Source: Bombyx mori (taxonomy: Eukaryota > Arthropoda > Insecta > Lepidoptera > Bombycidae). Taken from it: a DNA stretch of 64,000 nucleotides. The notes beneath the pieces are model-generated. The model had not been told where the DNA came from. It did no database searches and was given only the letters and a program-made list of their open reading frames with translations. Location: the NCBI RefSeq assembly GCF_030269925.1, contig NC_085124.1, forward strand, positions 11,036,001-11,100,000, given 5' to 3'. Each line of letters begins with the position of its first letter. Position 1 is the first letter of the stretch. Of the stretch, positions 23,610 through 35,000 are shown piece by piece. The position numbers and the translations under genes are program-made.

Positions 23610-26600
23610 CTGAAAAACAAAATTATCAATTAGAGTCGCTGCATAACCCAAGGAAGGACCTCCGGGATTATAAGTAGTTACAATGAATATGGCCAGAAAA
23701 TCACTGTGTTAGTACTTATGAAATTCAATCGTTGTAAATTGATTAGTGGAGATTGGAGCAGATGCTCTATCTCTCGGAACGTTACTTCGATAACGCTATG
23801 CGTCATGAAAATGGCCTTATCGTTGCCGCCGCTGACTACTCCCCGAATCCTGATCATGCAGGAGCCAGTCACCGTTGACGCCTTAGACACGTCCTTACAG
23901 ATCCATCAGATTCAATAAACTTTGCATTAGACGCCTTCAGCTCTGACGCGAAGAGCAGGCTTACGGACCCCGGTAACCGTACTCGTCGAACTCGGCAAAG
24001 AGTTCCACGTGCAACCTAACCCATGCAGCAGCCCACTGAGTTTCTCGCCAGATCTTATCACTGGGTCGCGATTCCGATCCGGTAGTAGATTCATTCTCAA
24101 AGCAGTTGCTCTTGAGTTGTTAGGTCTCTTTTGGATGCGCTCGGGCAACTGTTAGCAAATTCCATCCGCCCGGGCTGAGCCTTTGCTCGCCCACCTGTCC
24201 TGGTGAAACTGGAAAGGCCTCTGGGCCACCAGTAATCCCTCATTCATAAAAAAAAGCATTTATTCCTTGGCTGCCCATGATTGAAATGGCCACGGTGTCT
24301 CAGTAAGTAACAGCTCGACAATGAGTAAAGTAACGTACCAAAATTTAAATCGATTTCATTACTCCATATTTTTTCTCGTATTTCGTAATACTATGTGTAC
24401 CATTATGTGCAATACCGTCTTTACCATAAGGGCACACGGGGCCCGTGCCCAGGGTCCCCATTCTCAGGGGGCCCCGAAGGACCGACAATTTCTCTCACAC
24501 ATTTATTCTTAAAACATTTTTGTCGGGCACATTACACTTTTTTCACAAATCAGTAATCTTATCAGAAGGAATTATTTACAAGGCATAGGTATACTACGCC
24601 ATTATATCGATGACTGCGCCTATTCCTACTGTACTAACATGGAGGGTAGAGGTAAGGAGTACCGTCTCTGTGTGTAAAAAGTGTCCGTTAAAATCTGCTA
24701 AATAAGGGTGGCGCTGCAGTAGCAACCGGGTAAATTAAAAAAAAGGCGCTGAAAGTTATTAGAATAAGATAGAGAAATAAAAAAGGACGAAAGAACTGTA
24801 GGCACTACAAAATCGCAAAAAGTATTTTATTTAAAGCTGATAAGAAAATGCAATCGATGTCTCCACGTTTTACCACAGTAGATAATAATTTTAGATTATA
24901 TTGATGAAATTTGTTTGGAAGCCGTTATCGTAATCGTAACCAAAAAATCAGCAGCATTCTAATATCATTAATGACATATTAAATCATACTGTATTTGATT
25001 ACCTTTATTAAATGGTCATACTCAGTAAAAAAATGTTATTAAAATTCGCTCTTTTTACTTTCCAAAAGGGCCTCAAATTCTTGTGTGCCCAAGGGCCCTA
25101 GCCTAGTTTAAGACGTCCCTGATTATGTGCCTCCATTAGTAACTGTTCCTTCGTTTCATTGTTTACACTTTACAAATATTTAGTGTAATTAGCAAATACT
25201 TACTAAGGTTAGTACACCATTACGGTTCAACAAAAGTGGTCCGCCGGAGTCTCCGCGGCAAATACCGACACCGCCAGCTCCGTTCGTGCAGATGTTTGAG
25301 TTCCTCACGAAGTTGCTACCGAAAACGGCCATGCACTGTTGCACTGTGATCACTTGCAGGTTCACTTGGCTCATCACCTGATTTACCGAGATACCAGTTT
25401 GCGCTGGAAGGAGATGTAATGTTTTTATTTCGATTCCATTTCATCCATTGATAGCTAATGCCAACCGTTCTGCGACATGTAGTGGAAGCTGCATTTGCAC
25501 AATCACAGAGTAGGGTAAACTTTACACCAATGTAATCAAATAACAACAAAACAAAACGAACAAAAAAGTACATTTTTGATCTTATCGCTAAGAGCGATTT
25601 CTTACAGACGTCAACCATCAGACGGACTATAAATTGAAAAATTATTTAATTATTAGCTATTATAACAATTAGTCTCAATTAGAACCTAGCTGAAAGTTAG
25701 CTAGAGCTGTGTGGATACACAAAACCACCCATAAAGAAAAGAGAAAACTGTAAAATTTCCTTTGTATAGCGCAACGTCAACTCTAAATAATGGGTGTAGC
25801 ATAAAATAAACAAAAAATCATAATCTTTTAATTAATTTCAATCAATCATTGTTTTTGACGTGCACTAATCATAAAATGTCTGAGGCATTGATTTCTTATG
25901 CAAATTTTATACGAACCGTCACTAGTTAATCCATATCCAGCAGCGACCGCCCATTGGCCAACAAATAGGTTGTTCAAATCGGCGGTGTTAGGCAGAGCGA
26001 TGGGCTTGATGTTGTCTGAAAAAAAACGTTTATTTTTAACAAAAAAAACAGCTTCTGAGATTTACAATTTGAAATGTGCAAAGCAAATGATAATTATTTT
26101 TTTTACAGAGAGATTCAATCGTGTATTTTTGTTAAATTAAATTTCAAATATACGATAGCATAGAAAAGCGGACATCTTTATTGTGTGTGGTCAATTACAA
26201 ATTTTCAATAAGGTAAAGACTCACTGTTCAGAGTAACCCTGTGAGGTAGGTAAATCATTGCCACATCGTTGTTCAAAAGGGTGGGATTCCATTGAGGATG
26301 TACAAAAACTTGACGAGTAGTGACACGAACACCACCGTGGAACAGCGTGTTTGAGCCGAGAACCACAACGAACTGGTTAGCTTGGAAGCGGCCATCAAAC
26401 CAGCAGTGGGCGGCGGTGACTAGCCTGTTAGCTGAAAGAAGCGATGATCCACACGCCGAAGTACCGACGGCGTTTATGAAGGTGATGAGAAGACCAGCCT
26501 GGAAATCGAAAAATTTGTTGTCTAACATTCTTCAATTTACATGTATAATATTTGAGCAGTGATACAGTTTTGGCTGTAGCTGAAACTTTGAGAGTGATCG

Positions 26601-27889
26601 TGGGTAAGTCGGCCAAAGTACTCGCATCGACAGGAGGCCTAGACAAGGCGACGGGCTGCCTCAACGCTACCATATGAGCCATCTGGATTCGTCGTGGCCT
26701 AAAGGATAAAACGCCCGGTGTATTCGTGTCGTGCGCTGCACCGGTGTTCGAATCCCGCAGACGGGTACCCATTTTTCCAATGAAATACGTACTTAACAAA
26801 TGTTCACGATTGACTTCCACGGTGAAGAAATAACATCGTGTAATAAAAATCAAACCCGCAAAATTATTATTTACGTAATTACTGGTGGTAGGACAACTTG
26901 TGAGTCCGCATGGATAGGTACCACAACCCCACTTAATTCTTCCGTAAAGCAGTAATGCGTTTCGGTTCGAAGGGTGGGGTAGCCGTTGTACTGCTAAAAC
27001 TAAGACTTTACAACTCATGTCTCGAGGTGGGTGGCGGCATTTACATTGCAGATGTATATGGGCTCCGGTTACCACTTGACACCAGGTCCGTGAGCTCGTC
27101 CAATCATCTAAGCTATAAAAAACAACGACCACGTCCACGACCACGAAACAGGTGAAGTTGCTTGCAGCCACGCCATCACGCCATCACGATCAAGACCATT
27201 TGAGTCGATATGCACATTGGGAACGTCGCCTTGAACCTTGGATGTAGAGACTGCGGTTGCACACAATGATGATAATATGTATTGTTATCCGAAAATCGGA
27301 AGAAGATATAAGTTTCTCTCTCTCCCTGATTTTTAGGAGTTGTAGGATGCTCACGAAGTCATGGAGCCATCGTGAACATGCGCCATTTATAATGGTATTT
27401 TTATTCAATAAAACTATGGGTTAGTCACCAGTATCGAATTTCTAATTCTAATCTTTCTTAAACACAAACAATTTTCAATTTTAAAACGATAATTACATTC
27501 AGACGCGGGCGCACGCTATTCACACTCAAAACAGAAGCGCCTGGAACATACATATATATACACTCTGTTAAAAGACGGACATAGATACTAACTATGTATT
27601 GCGAGAGTGACGTACAGGTCGGTTTGCTATAAATGGTAATAACAGATTTAAAAGAATAATTACGTGAGGGACATACCAAATAAGGATGTGCGTTTGATGG
27701 CGAAATGGCCCCACCAACTATCCTTGCAGCATTGTCTGGCTGGACACTTGAGTCAAGCTTTGCAGTCTCCGCAGCCCTAATACTTTTAGCTAGGGGTATT
27801 CCCACATTCTCGTGGTAGAAGGTCTCCACCGGCACATAGGCTGATGTGTAGCCCACGAAGAAGATACCGAAGAGTACAGCAGTTTTCAT
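23505..27889 (-). CDS. Chymotrypsin-like S1A serine protease 1 (five exons, 296 aa)
   Basis: Exons 27677-27889, 26225-26498, 25917-26015, 25204-25403 and 23505-23609 join to 891 bp. The protein has a signal peptide (residues about 1-17), a propeptide, and the activation site R56-IVGG. The triad is His102 (VTAAHCWFDG), Asp149 (NNDVAMI) and Ser248 (CRGDSGGP). Six positions before Ser248 is Gly, not Asp, so this is not a trypsin; the overall sequence resembles lepidopteran midgut or moulting-fluid chymotrypsin-like enzymes. It is the closest relative of the gene at 31904-35491, with matching exon lengths. Introns carry a full-length Bm1 and a hAT-like element. Substrate is unknown. Confidence 0.93.
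23745..24258 (+). mobile_element. LINE B 3' end with ORF remnant (jockey-like)
   Basis: The first part encodes a decayed reverse-transcriptase C-terminus (SERYFDNAMRH-like, AAADYSPNPDHAGASHRR), followed by the tail GTAGTAGATTCATTC ... CACCAGTAATCCCTC and an A run. It is immediately downstream of the protease 1 stop on the opposite strand sense. Confidence 0.75.
24410..25121. mobile_element. hAT-like non-autonomous element, 712 bp, with 8-bp TSD
   Basis: ATTATGTG flanks it at 24402-24409 and 25122-25129. The ends are imperfect inverted repeats: CAATACCGTCTTTACCATA on the left, and CAGGGACGTCTTAAACTAGG on the minus strand from the right. Just inside are GGGCCC-rich blocks (24430-24475 and 25066-25098). 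An 8-bp duplication and CA...TG ends fit the hAT superfamily. No intact transposase. It sits in the last intron of protease 1. Confidence 0.78.
25204..25403 (-). CDS. Protease 1 exon 4: catalytic Ser
   Basis: Acceptor CTTCCAG, donor GTAAGT, 200 bp. It holds VNLQVITVQQCMAVFGSNFV and the serine loop GICRGDSGGPLLL with the catalytic Ser. Confidence 0.93.
25917..26015 (-). CDS. Protease 1 exon 3
   Basis: Acceptor is T-rich and ends CAG; donor GTTCGT is weak but phase and length (99 bp) match the paralogue exactly. It encodes IKPIALPNTADLNNLFVGQW and AVAAGYGLTSD. Confidence 0.87.
26225..26498 (-). CDS. Protease 1 exon 2: His and Asp of the triad
   Basis: Acceptor TTTCCAG, donor GTGAGT, 274 bp. 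It encodes CGSSLLSANRLVTAAHCWFD and NNDVAMIYLP, so two of the three catalytic residues lie here. It leaves one base into an Asn codon. Confidence 0.92.
26691..27123 (+). mobile_element. Bm1 SINE, full length
   Basis: Starts GTCGTGGCCTAAAGGATAAA and carries the tRNA-like box B GTGTTCGAATCCCGC. The central 5'-ACTGGTGGTAGGAC body follows, and the end is AT-rich (AGCTATAAAAAA). It lies in intron 1 of protease 1. Confidence 0.9.
27677..27889 (-). CDS. Protease 1 exon 1: signal peptide, propeptide, IVGG
   Basis: The start is the ATG at 27887-27889, giving MKTAVLFGIFFVGYTSA, a clear signal peptide. An in-frame ATG-like start farther upstream would put non-signal residues first and was not used. The exon runs 71 codons in phase 0 to a GTATGT donor and includes RIVGGAISPSNAHPYL. 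Confidence 0.9.
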
Positions 27890-27995
27890 TTCGACAGAAT
27901 GGCAATATAACACATAATCGGCTCAAATTTAAATATTTCATTTATCTCTCCAGATCAGATAGAAAATTAATCAGCTGATATAAAACAAACTTTTG
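27890..27995 (-). promoter_or_regulatory. Putative promoter of protease 1 with GATA motifs
   Basis: Upstream of the ATG (minus strand) are an AT-rich TATA-like stretch (AAATATTTAAAT) and GATA-type motifs (AGATAAAT, TATCTGAT). GATA factors drive many insect gut and fat-body genes. No start site can be fixed from sequence alone. Confidence 0.3.
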
Positions 27996-28892
27996 GTGCT
28001 GTTTATCAGGTTATCGTGGTAATTAGCGCTCTTTTATGTGATATTTATATTCGATGGTTTGTAGTGATTGTACTCAGAAAGCCTTTAGAAGATAGCGACA
28101 CAAATAATTTAAATTGCTACCTGAACTTAGTTAACTCACTACGATAAAAGTTCATATGCAGAACTTTTATCTTTTCTTTTTCGTCTGTGTGTTGCATGTC
28201 GCGTGACGGTCGGCCGCGGAGTAGGGATAAAGTGAAAGGCGCTCGTCAGAGCAACCAAGGCGACGGGTTCAATAAAAATATTAATTGGAGACTTACACCC
28301 GTATCTTTAGACGTTTCGTAAAATAGTCCTCCACTCTTAACTCATCCGATGATGCTCGAGAATTCCCTCCAAACTTACTCGAGTTTGGTATTTTTAGTCG
28401 ACCATTACAATATTCCTCAAATGTCCTCGAGTGAGGTAATACTGATGAAAATTTGATCAAGCTAGCATCAAACCCATAGAGTTCTGTAGTCTATGGTCAT
28501 TGTTTAATGTCAAAGTCAAGCTGCCGCTGTCTGTTTGCCACTAGATGAACTTGTTTGATGTTTTGGTTGCTGAGTTATTCGTAAATATGTGTGCGTGCGG
28601 TAAATCTGAAAGTGTATTATTTATTTTCTAACCTATTATTATTTTAGATTTGGGATCCGGCTTTGTATTTTTATTCGTCGCTTTTGTGTGATTTTGGTTG
28701 CATCGTATTGTTGAAGTGCTTTTCCACAACCACCAGTTTATTATTATATAAATAAAACTTATAATCGCATTGACTTTATTTATCAGGTAGTAAGCAAAAT
28801 ATGACTCTTATGTAGGTAAATAAAATAAAGTGTTTCAAATGTCTAACTTCAAACTATTTACTTTATTAATAAATATTATCAAAATTAAATTA

Positions 28893-29006
28893 TCAAAATA
28901 TGCGGGAATCATGCACAGATCCAGGCCATTGCACAACAATATCATATATTTCCATTTGCGGTCCACATACTATTTGGACATTGATAGAAAACCAGCCTTG
29001 AGGAAC
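28893..29006 (-). pseudogene. HARBI1-like transposase fragment
   Basis: A 37-codon piece of the Harbinger nuclease domain, recognised from QGWFSINVQIVC and WPGSVHDSRIF, followed by a stop. The N-terminal and C-terminal catalytic parts are absent. A 26-bp palindrome (29009-29034) interrupts the frame just upstream. Confidence 0.7.
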
Positions 29007-29008
29007 GT

Positions 29009-29034
29009 TCAAGGTACGTCGCGACGTACCTTGA
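29009..29034. repeat. 26-bp perfect palindrome
   Basis: The half-site TCAAGGTACGTCG is followed directly by its exact reverse complement, with CGCG at the centre. It lies inside the Harbinger remnant. Confidence 0.95.
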
Positions 29035-29704
29035 CTTGACAGTTCGCTCACTTCACTCCGGTTAGGAAAATTTTCCAAGGACGTTTGAGTGGAGTTTATT
29101 TTTACGACTAATCATACCAAAACGCGCGTTGGAGGTTGAGTCGAGTCGAGTTAAGCTCGTGTAAACGACTAAAGATACGGGTGAGAGTCTACTTTTATCC
29201 TTTCCCATTATCATTCCAATTTCCCAAGTATAAAATTAAGATTGATAAAGCGATTTTTATACCCTTAATGGAATATTATTCCAAATTTTTTTAGTTAAAT
29301 GTCTATAATGTGAAAAAAGTTTCACTTTTATCGTTTTTTCATAAAACCACACTATCCTTTTATTTATTTTATAGCCGATGGGTAGACAAGCTTGCGGCCC
29401 ACTTCGAGTTGAGTGGTTACACAGAGCCCATAAACATCAACTACGTAAATACCTTCACCCACCTTGAAACATGAGCTCTGAAAACTTTTTATAGGCTCCT
29501 GAATTTCTAAGCATTACTAGAGTTACTATAATCGCGTTAAGCGTTAAACATTTGAGATAAACTCCTATGATATGTAAACGGAGTAAAATGTCCCTTCGGA
29601 ACAAGGTGACCCCTTAGAAAACTTACATAAGGCCCGTCATGATTTACGCGAATGTGGTGTGGTGGTCATGCGGCCCGCACACACATAGACACACTCCAAT
29701 ACCT

Positions 29705-29990
29705 AAAATCCTGTTTTTGCAGGTTAGCCATCGGAGCTCCGTGGTTCATGAGGAACGACTTACACGACGTCCTGGGCCTCGAATCGATACGAAAACAGCG
29801 TCGGAACGTTACTTCGATAAGGCAATGTATCATGTTATCATGATCGCCTTATCGTCGCCGCCGCTGACTACTCCCCGTATATTGATCCCGCAGGCAGTCA
29901 CCGTTGACGCCCTTGACACGTCCTGTTAGATCCATCAGATCCAATAACTCATACATTAGACGTCTTTAGCTCTAACGCTAGGCAGGAAAC
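29705..29990 (+). mobile_element. LINE B coding-end fragment
   Basis: Frames read LAIGAPWFMRNDLHDVLGLE and ASERYFDKAMYH. GAPWFMRN is close to the conserved APWYxRN motif near the end of jockey-type ORF2 proteins. Broken by frameshifts. Confidence 0.7.
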
Positions 29991-30025
29991 TCAGTGGGCA
30001 GACATTTATGAACTTTATTCAATGC

Positions 30026-30385
30026 TTTTTTTATGAATGAGGGATTACTGGTGGCCCGGAGACCTTTCCAGTTCCACTAGGACAAGTGGGCGAGCAAAGG
30101 CTCAGCTAGGAGGAGTGGGATTTGCTAACCGCCTCCAAAAGAAATCTAATAACTCAAAAGTAGCTGCTTCGTGAATGAATCTACTACCGGATCGGAATTA
30201 AGACCCGCTGAGAAGATCCGGCGATAATCACAGCGGACTAATGTATGAGCTAGGTTGCACGTCGAACTCTTCGTCGAGATCGTCGAGTAGGGTTACCGGG
30301 GTCCCTAAGCCTGCTCCTAGCATTAGAGCTCAAGACGTCTAATGCAACATTTATTAGATCTGATGGATCCGTAAGGATGTGGGCG
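30026..30385 (-). mobile_element. LINE B 3' end
   Basis: T-rich start, GGATTACTGGTGGCCCGGAG, the antisense tail, then the antisense coding end with CCGTAAGGATGTGGGCG. Confidence 0.78.
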
Positions 30386-31005
30386 TATCCTATCATCAGT
30401 AACAAGTCGTGATAAAAACATTGGAAAAGTGTATTATTGGTTGGCCAAGGTAAAATAATCGTTAGTCGTACTCCAGCTAATTGTGACAATAGTTCACATC
30501 TCAAGATAGGTGATGATAGCCTTTAGGTTGAAAATTAATTCAAATCTTGAGGTAGGGATAGCACGTAAGTTGAAAATACTGACAGTGCAGACGTGGCTGA
30601 GCTCTAGTCGAAACCAAAACGCATAACTACTTTACGGGAAGAATGGCCAGGGTAATAGTACCTAGCTGTAGGGTGCTGGGCCTCGCTATGCGCTCTATCA
30701 CAAAAAGATACGCATTTTATTTGTGGGTTTCGTTTTAATGTACGACTTTTTTATCTTAATCGTCTTAGTCGCTCGCGGACACGTGTAACCACCAATTTTA
30801 ATTATGAGACAGCTGTTGCGTAACAAGAAATTAAGACTTCGACTTCATATTTGACACGCCATACATATTGCCACGTACCGTCAGACGAATCTTGAGCTCA
30901 TTTGCCCACATTTTTCGCGTATCTTTGAAATGATTGCCATCTGTACGCACGCAGTCTTGCTATAAATATTTTTACAAGGAAATTGTTTACTACTAAGTCG
31001 TTTGT

Positions 31006-31284
31006 TTAATAAAAAACTTTTTTAATATATGTATTTAAGTGTACTTTCTTTAATTTCAATTTTGCCGTGTTTTCGCTGATGTAATAAGAGTTTCTACTAA
31101 ACACTGCATCATAAGCTTTATCTTTTTTTGTGACAAACAGAAGTATTTTCATGATACCTATAAATATCCCGGTAGACATACAAGCGACTAATACCAAGCT
31201 GATGGAGAATTCAATAGTTCCAAATGGAGCCCCGGGCCAATTTGTAATACTGTCACAGCAATTCTCTTGATTTTCCCACATCAT
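31006..31284 (-). CDS. Unidentified 92-residue single-span membrane protein ORF
   Basis: I do not recognise this ORF. The first ATG (31282-31284) follows AAAA and is directly followed by a second. The protein starts MMWENQENCCDSITNWPGAP, then has a hydrophobic stretch of about 22 residues (EFSISLVLVACMSTGIFIGI plus flank), then a Lys-rich tail ending IKKVFY. It overlaps no repeat recognised here and lies between protease 1 and protease 2 on their strand. It could be a small gene, an exon or chance; coding status is uncertain. Confidence 0.35.
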   Translation of the reverse strand: MMWENQENCCDSITNWPGAPFGTIEFSISLVLVACMSTGIFIGIMKILLFVTKKDKAYDAVFSRNSYYISENTAKLKLKKVHLNTYIKKVFY

Positions 31285-31631
31285 TTTTAATATTGCAAGA
31301 TTATTCAATAAAAATTAATATCCATCCTGGTGGTTATTGTACTTTAACTACTGTCATGTAAACAATTAGGAATTTACCAAATTCATTTGAGACTGAAATT
31401 TTCTTTCTCGGCTTCTTTTTACAGCAACAGCTCTTGCAGTTTCGTAAAAAATAAATAATACATATTTTATGTGACGTTATTTTTTATTATAAATTATTAT
31501 TTACATTTCTCTTTACACATCGACATTTGCATAAATTATCTCCATGTATAAATTCATTTGATCGATCTATCTCTGTAGAATGTGTGTAACTGAAATACAA
31601 AAAACATTACGTATTATTTATTATTATCTTA

Positions 31632-31855
31632 CTAGCGACCCGCCCTCGCTTCGCTTCGGAAACTGTAATTTATTATTGATTTCTCCACTATTTAATGGAT
31701 GTTATTATACATATAAACTTTCCTCTTCAATCACTCTATCTATTAAAAAAAACCGCATCAAAATCCGTTGCGTAATTTTAAAGATTTAAGCATACATAGG
31801 GACAGACAGATATAGAGACAGAGAAAGCGACTTTATTTTATACTATGTAGTGATG
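31632..31855 (+). mobile_element. Unclassified interspersed repeat downstream of protease 2
   Basis: Begins ACTAGCGACCCGCCCTCGCT and ends TTTATACTATGTAGTGATGA, with CATCAAAATCCGTTGCGTAA inside. Its antisense strand supplies an AATAAA to protease 2. Family assignment uncertain. Confidence 0.5.
31832..31837 (-). terminator. Candidate polyadenylation signal of protease 2, inside a repeat
   Basis: The minus strand reads AATAAA about 67 bp after the protease 2 stop. It lies within the dispersed repeat at 31632-31855, so the signal may have been supplied by a mobile element. Confidence 0.4.
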
Positions 31856-31903
31856 ATAAAAATCCTGTTGAAATTGTAACTCGTTTGTTTGTAAAACCTA
31901 CCT

Positions 31904-32008
31904 TTACATGTGTTGAATAATGAAACCGTAGAAGCTGGTGGTCCTGGCGAAGGCTGAGGGGAACCCATCCTGGCATCTGTTTTGAGCCACAAACGAGCTG
32001 ACACCAAC
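31904..32008 (-). CDS. Protease 2 exon 5: C-terminus
   Basis: Acceptor ATTCAG, then VGVSSFVAQNRCQDGFPSAF, ARTTSFYGFI, IQHM and TAA; 105 bp, the same as protease 1. Confidence 0.92.
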   Translation of the reverse strand, partial: VGVSSFVAQNRCQDGFPSAFARTTSFYGFIIQHM

Positions 32009-35000
32009 CTGAATGAGGGAAAGTATATTAAACAATGAAGTATGGTTTTGGAAATATTTTTTGACTTCTAATATTTGATTGTTTTTGATTGACGAGCTCA
32101 CAGCCCACCTGGTGTTAAGAGTTTACCGAAACCCATAGACATGTACAACGTAAATGTGCCACCCACCTTGAGATATAAGTTCCAAGGTCTCAGTATAGTT
32201 ACAACGCCTGCCCCACCCTTCAAACCGAAACGCATTACTGCTTCACGGCAGAAATAGGCAGGGAACGATGGCCATGTTTTCTTATCTTAACACTGATTCA
32301 GCATAAAGGCACGAAACAAACCAGCATATAACTTTAATATACTCTTTGGATTTTTATTCCCTGTAATTTACTTATATATTTTTTTTGTAAGCCTGAAATC
32401 TAATTAATACATCGGGTTTCCCGGTTCAGTGATCAGCGTGTCCTGTGACACATAGGCCTAACCCCGGTAACCGTACTCGTCGAACTCGACAAAGAGGTCG
32501 ACGTGCAACCTAACCCATGCATCAGCCCGCTGAGTTTCTCTCCGGATCTTCTCAGCGAGTCGCGATTCCGATCCGGTAGTAGATTCATTCGCGAAGCAAT
32601 TGCTCTTAAGTTGTTGGGTCTCCTTCGGAGGCGCTCGAGCAGTTGTTAGCAAATCCCACCCCTCCTGGCTGAGCCTTTGCTCGCCCGCATGTACTGGTGA
32701 AACTGGAAAGGCCTCCGGGCCACCAGTAACCTTTCAATCATAAAAAAAACATAGGCCTCTTCCAGAGAAGAATTTGTATCTAGGGGCTTACCAATGTGGG
32801 TCTGCCATAGCGGTGCAAGACTAGAGGTCCGCCGGAGTCTCCGCGGCAGATACCGACGCCGCCAGCTCCGCTCGTGCAGATGTTTGTGTCTCTCACGAAG
32901 TTGCTACCGAAGACGGCCATGCATTGCTGCACTGTGATCACTTGCAAGTTCACATGGCTCATAACCTGATTTACAGATATTCCAAGCTGGGCTGAAAACA
33001 TAGAACTATGATAAAAACTGATTTATCAGTGAACTAAATGAACATACTCTAGGCGTATTCTTACTTCTGTATTTTCATATATTTTGGATATTTGGAAAGT
33101 GAGTATTGATTAAGCAAAGATAATTAAGTTATTATACTATTACTATTTAGTGTAGATGAGTAAATTAGTGAATTCTACTGTGCACTGTACGATCTAAGAT
33201 ACGATACCAAAATTATTTATATAGTATATTTGTAGTATAGTATTTTTATAGTATATTGTTTAAAGTATATTTTTATAAAAGGGCTTTCACACGGTTCAAG
33301 TCGAACCACATTTTTTTATTTAGGATTGAAGGATTACTGGTGGCCCGGTGGCCTTTCCAGTTTCACCAGGACAGGTGGGCGAGCAAAGGCTCAGCCAGGA
33401 GAGGTGGGATTTGCTAACAGCTGTCCGAGCGCCTCCGAAGGAGACCTAACAACTCAAGAGCAGCTGCTTCGCGAATGAATCTACTATCAAATCGGAATCG
33501 CGACCCCCTGAGAAGATCCGGCGAGAAACTCAGCGAGATGATTCATGTGAGTGCTTCGCGGCAGAATAGATAGGGCCTTGAAACATGACCATTATCACCA
33601 ATATCATAACATCACTACGTACAAAGAGGATCGAATCGTCAAAAGAATAGTTCATAAAGCTCACCGTCGCTAGTGACTCCGTATCCTGCAGCTACAACTG
33701 GTAAGCCGACGAAGTTGTTGCCCAGATCAAAGATACTTGGCAATGCGATAGGTTGAATTCTTGCTGTACATAGGGATATAAATATTAATAACACAATTTT
33801 TAGCGCCTAAGATTCTATATAACTTTCTAATTTAGGTTTTTCCTGGTCTGAATTCGTCGTGGCCTAAAGGACATAAGATGTCCGGTGCATTATTCGTGTT
33901 GAGCGATGCACCGGTGTTCGAATCTCAGGCGGGTACCAATTTTTTTTTAATGAAATACGTACTCAACAAATGTTCACGATTGACTTTCACGGTGAAGGAA
34001 TAACATCGTGTAATAAAAATAAAAAAACCCGCAAAATTATAATTTGCGTAATTACTGGTGGTAGGGCCTCTTGTTAATCCGCGCGGGTGGGTACCACCAC
34101 CCTGGCTATTTCTACCGTGAAGCAGTAATTCGTTTCGGTTTGAAGGATGAGGCAGCCGTTGTAACTATACTTGAGACCTTCGAACTTATATCTGAAGGTG
34201 GATGGCGCATTTACGTTGTAGATTTCTATGGGCTCCAGTAACCACTGTGGGCTGTGAGCTCGATAAAAAAAAGGGTTAATTACTAAAAAATATATGTCTT
34301 ACCGCTGAAAGACACGCTGAAAGGTAAATAAATCATAGCAATGTCGTTGTTGAGGAGCGAAGGATTCCACATCGGATGCATGAACACTCGGTTGGTCGGT
34401 ATACGAGTGCCTCCATGGAAAACGAATTGGGTTCCAAGGACGACGACGAATTGAACAGCTTGCCTATTTCCATCAAACCAGCAATGAGCAGCAGTTACAA
34501 GACGAGTCGCTGAGACAAGAGAAGACCCGCATACTGCATTGGAAGCAGTGCTAGCGAAACTAATTACCAGACCGGCCTGAAAGTCAATATGGTCTAAGTT
34601 AAAATAATTTTTCCTGGAAGCATTTCCCACACCCACTATTTTTATCCACATTTATCCACATTTTTTTATTTTATCCACATTTTATCCAAATTTAAAATTT
34701 TCGTTAACATAAGTCCAATGCGTAATGACAAATTTGTTCATGAAAACCTATTTAACATTTATCTATCTATCTATCTCTATATATAAAAATGAATTGCTGT
34801 TTGTTAGTCTCGCTAAAACTCGAGAACAGCTGGACCGATTTGGCTAATTTAGGTCTTGAATTATTTGTGGAAGTCCAGGGAAGGTCAAAAGGTAGATAAA
34901 TATAAAAATGCTCGGAATTAAATAAAAATAACAATTTTGTTTTTCCTTTGATGTGTCCCCCGTCGGACGGACGTTTTTTGTTTTAAGTTTATTTTATACA

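Larger units (their letters stand above)
28287..29192 (-). mobile_element. PIF/Harbinger transposon remnant with terminal inverted repeats
   Basis: Inverted ends: ACACCCGTATCTTTAGACGT at about 28297 and, on the other strand, TCACCCGTATCTTTAGTCGT at 29163-29184. The minus strand at 28893-29006 encodes PQGWFSINVQIVCGPQMEIY then DIVVQWPGSVHDSRIF, typical of HARBI1-type transposase. Most of the transposase is missing, so it cannot move itself. Confidence 0.75.

Noticed and set aside
26428..27171. 247-codon minus-strand open frame, the longest in the window
   Set aside because: It runs through a full-length Bm1 and overlaps protease 1 exon 2 in another frame; composition is SINE-derived.
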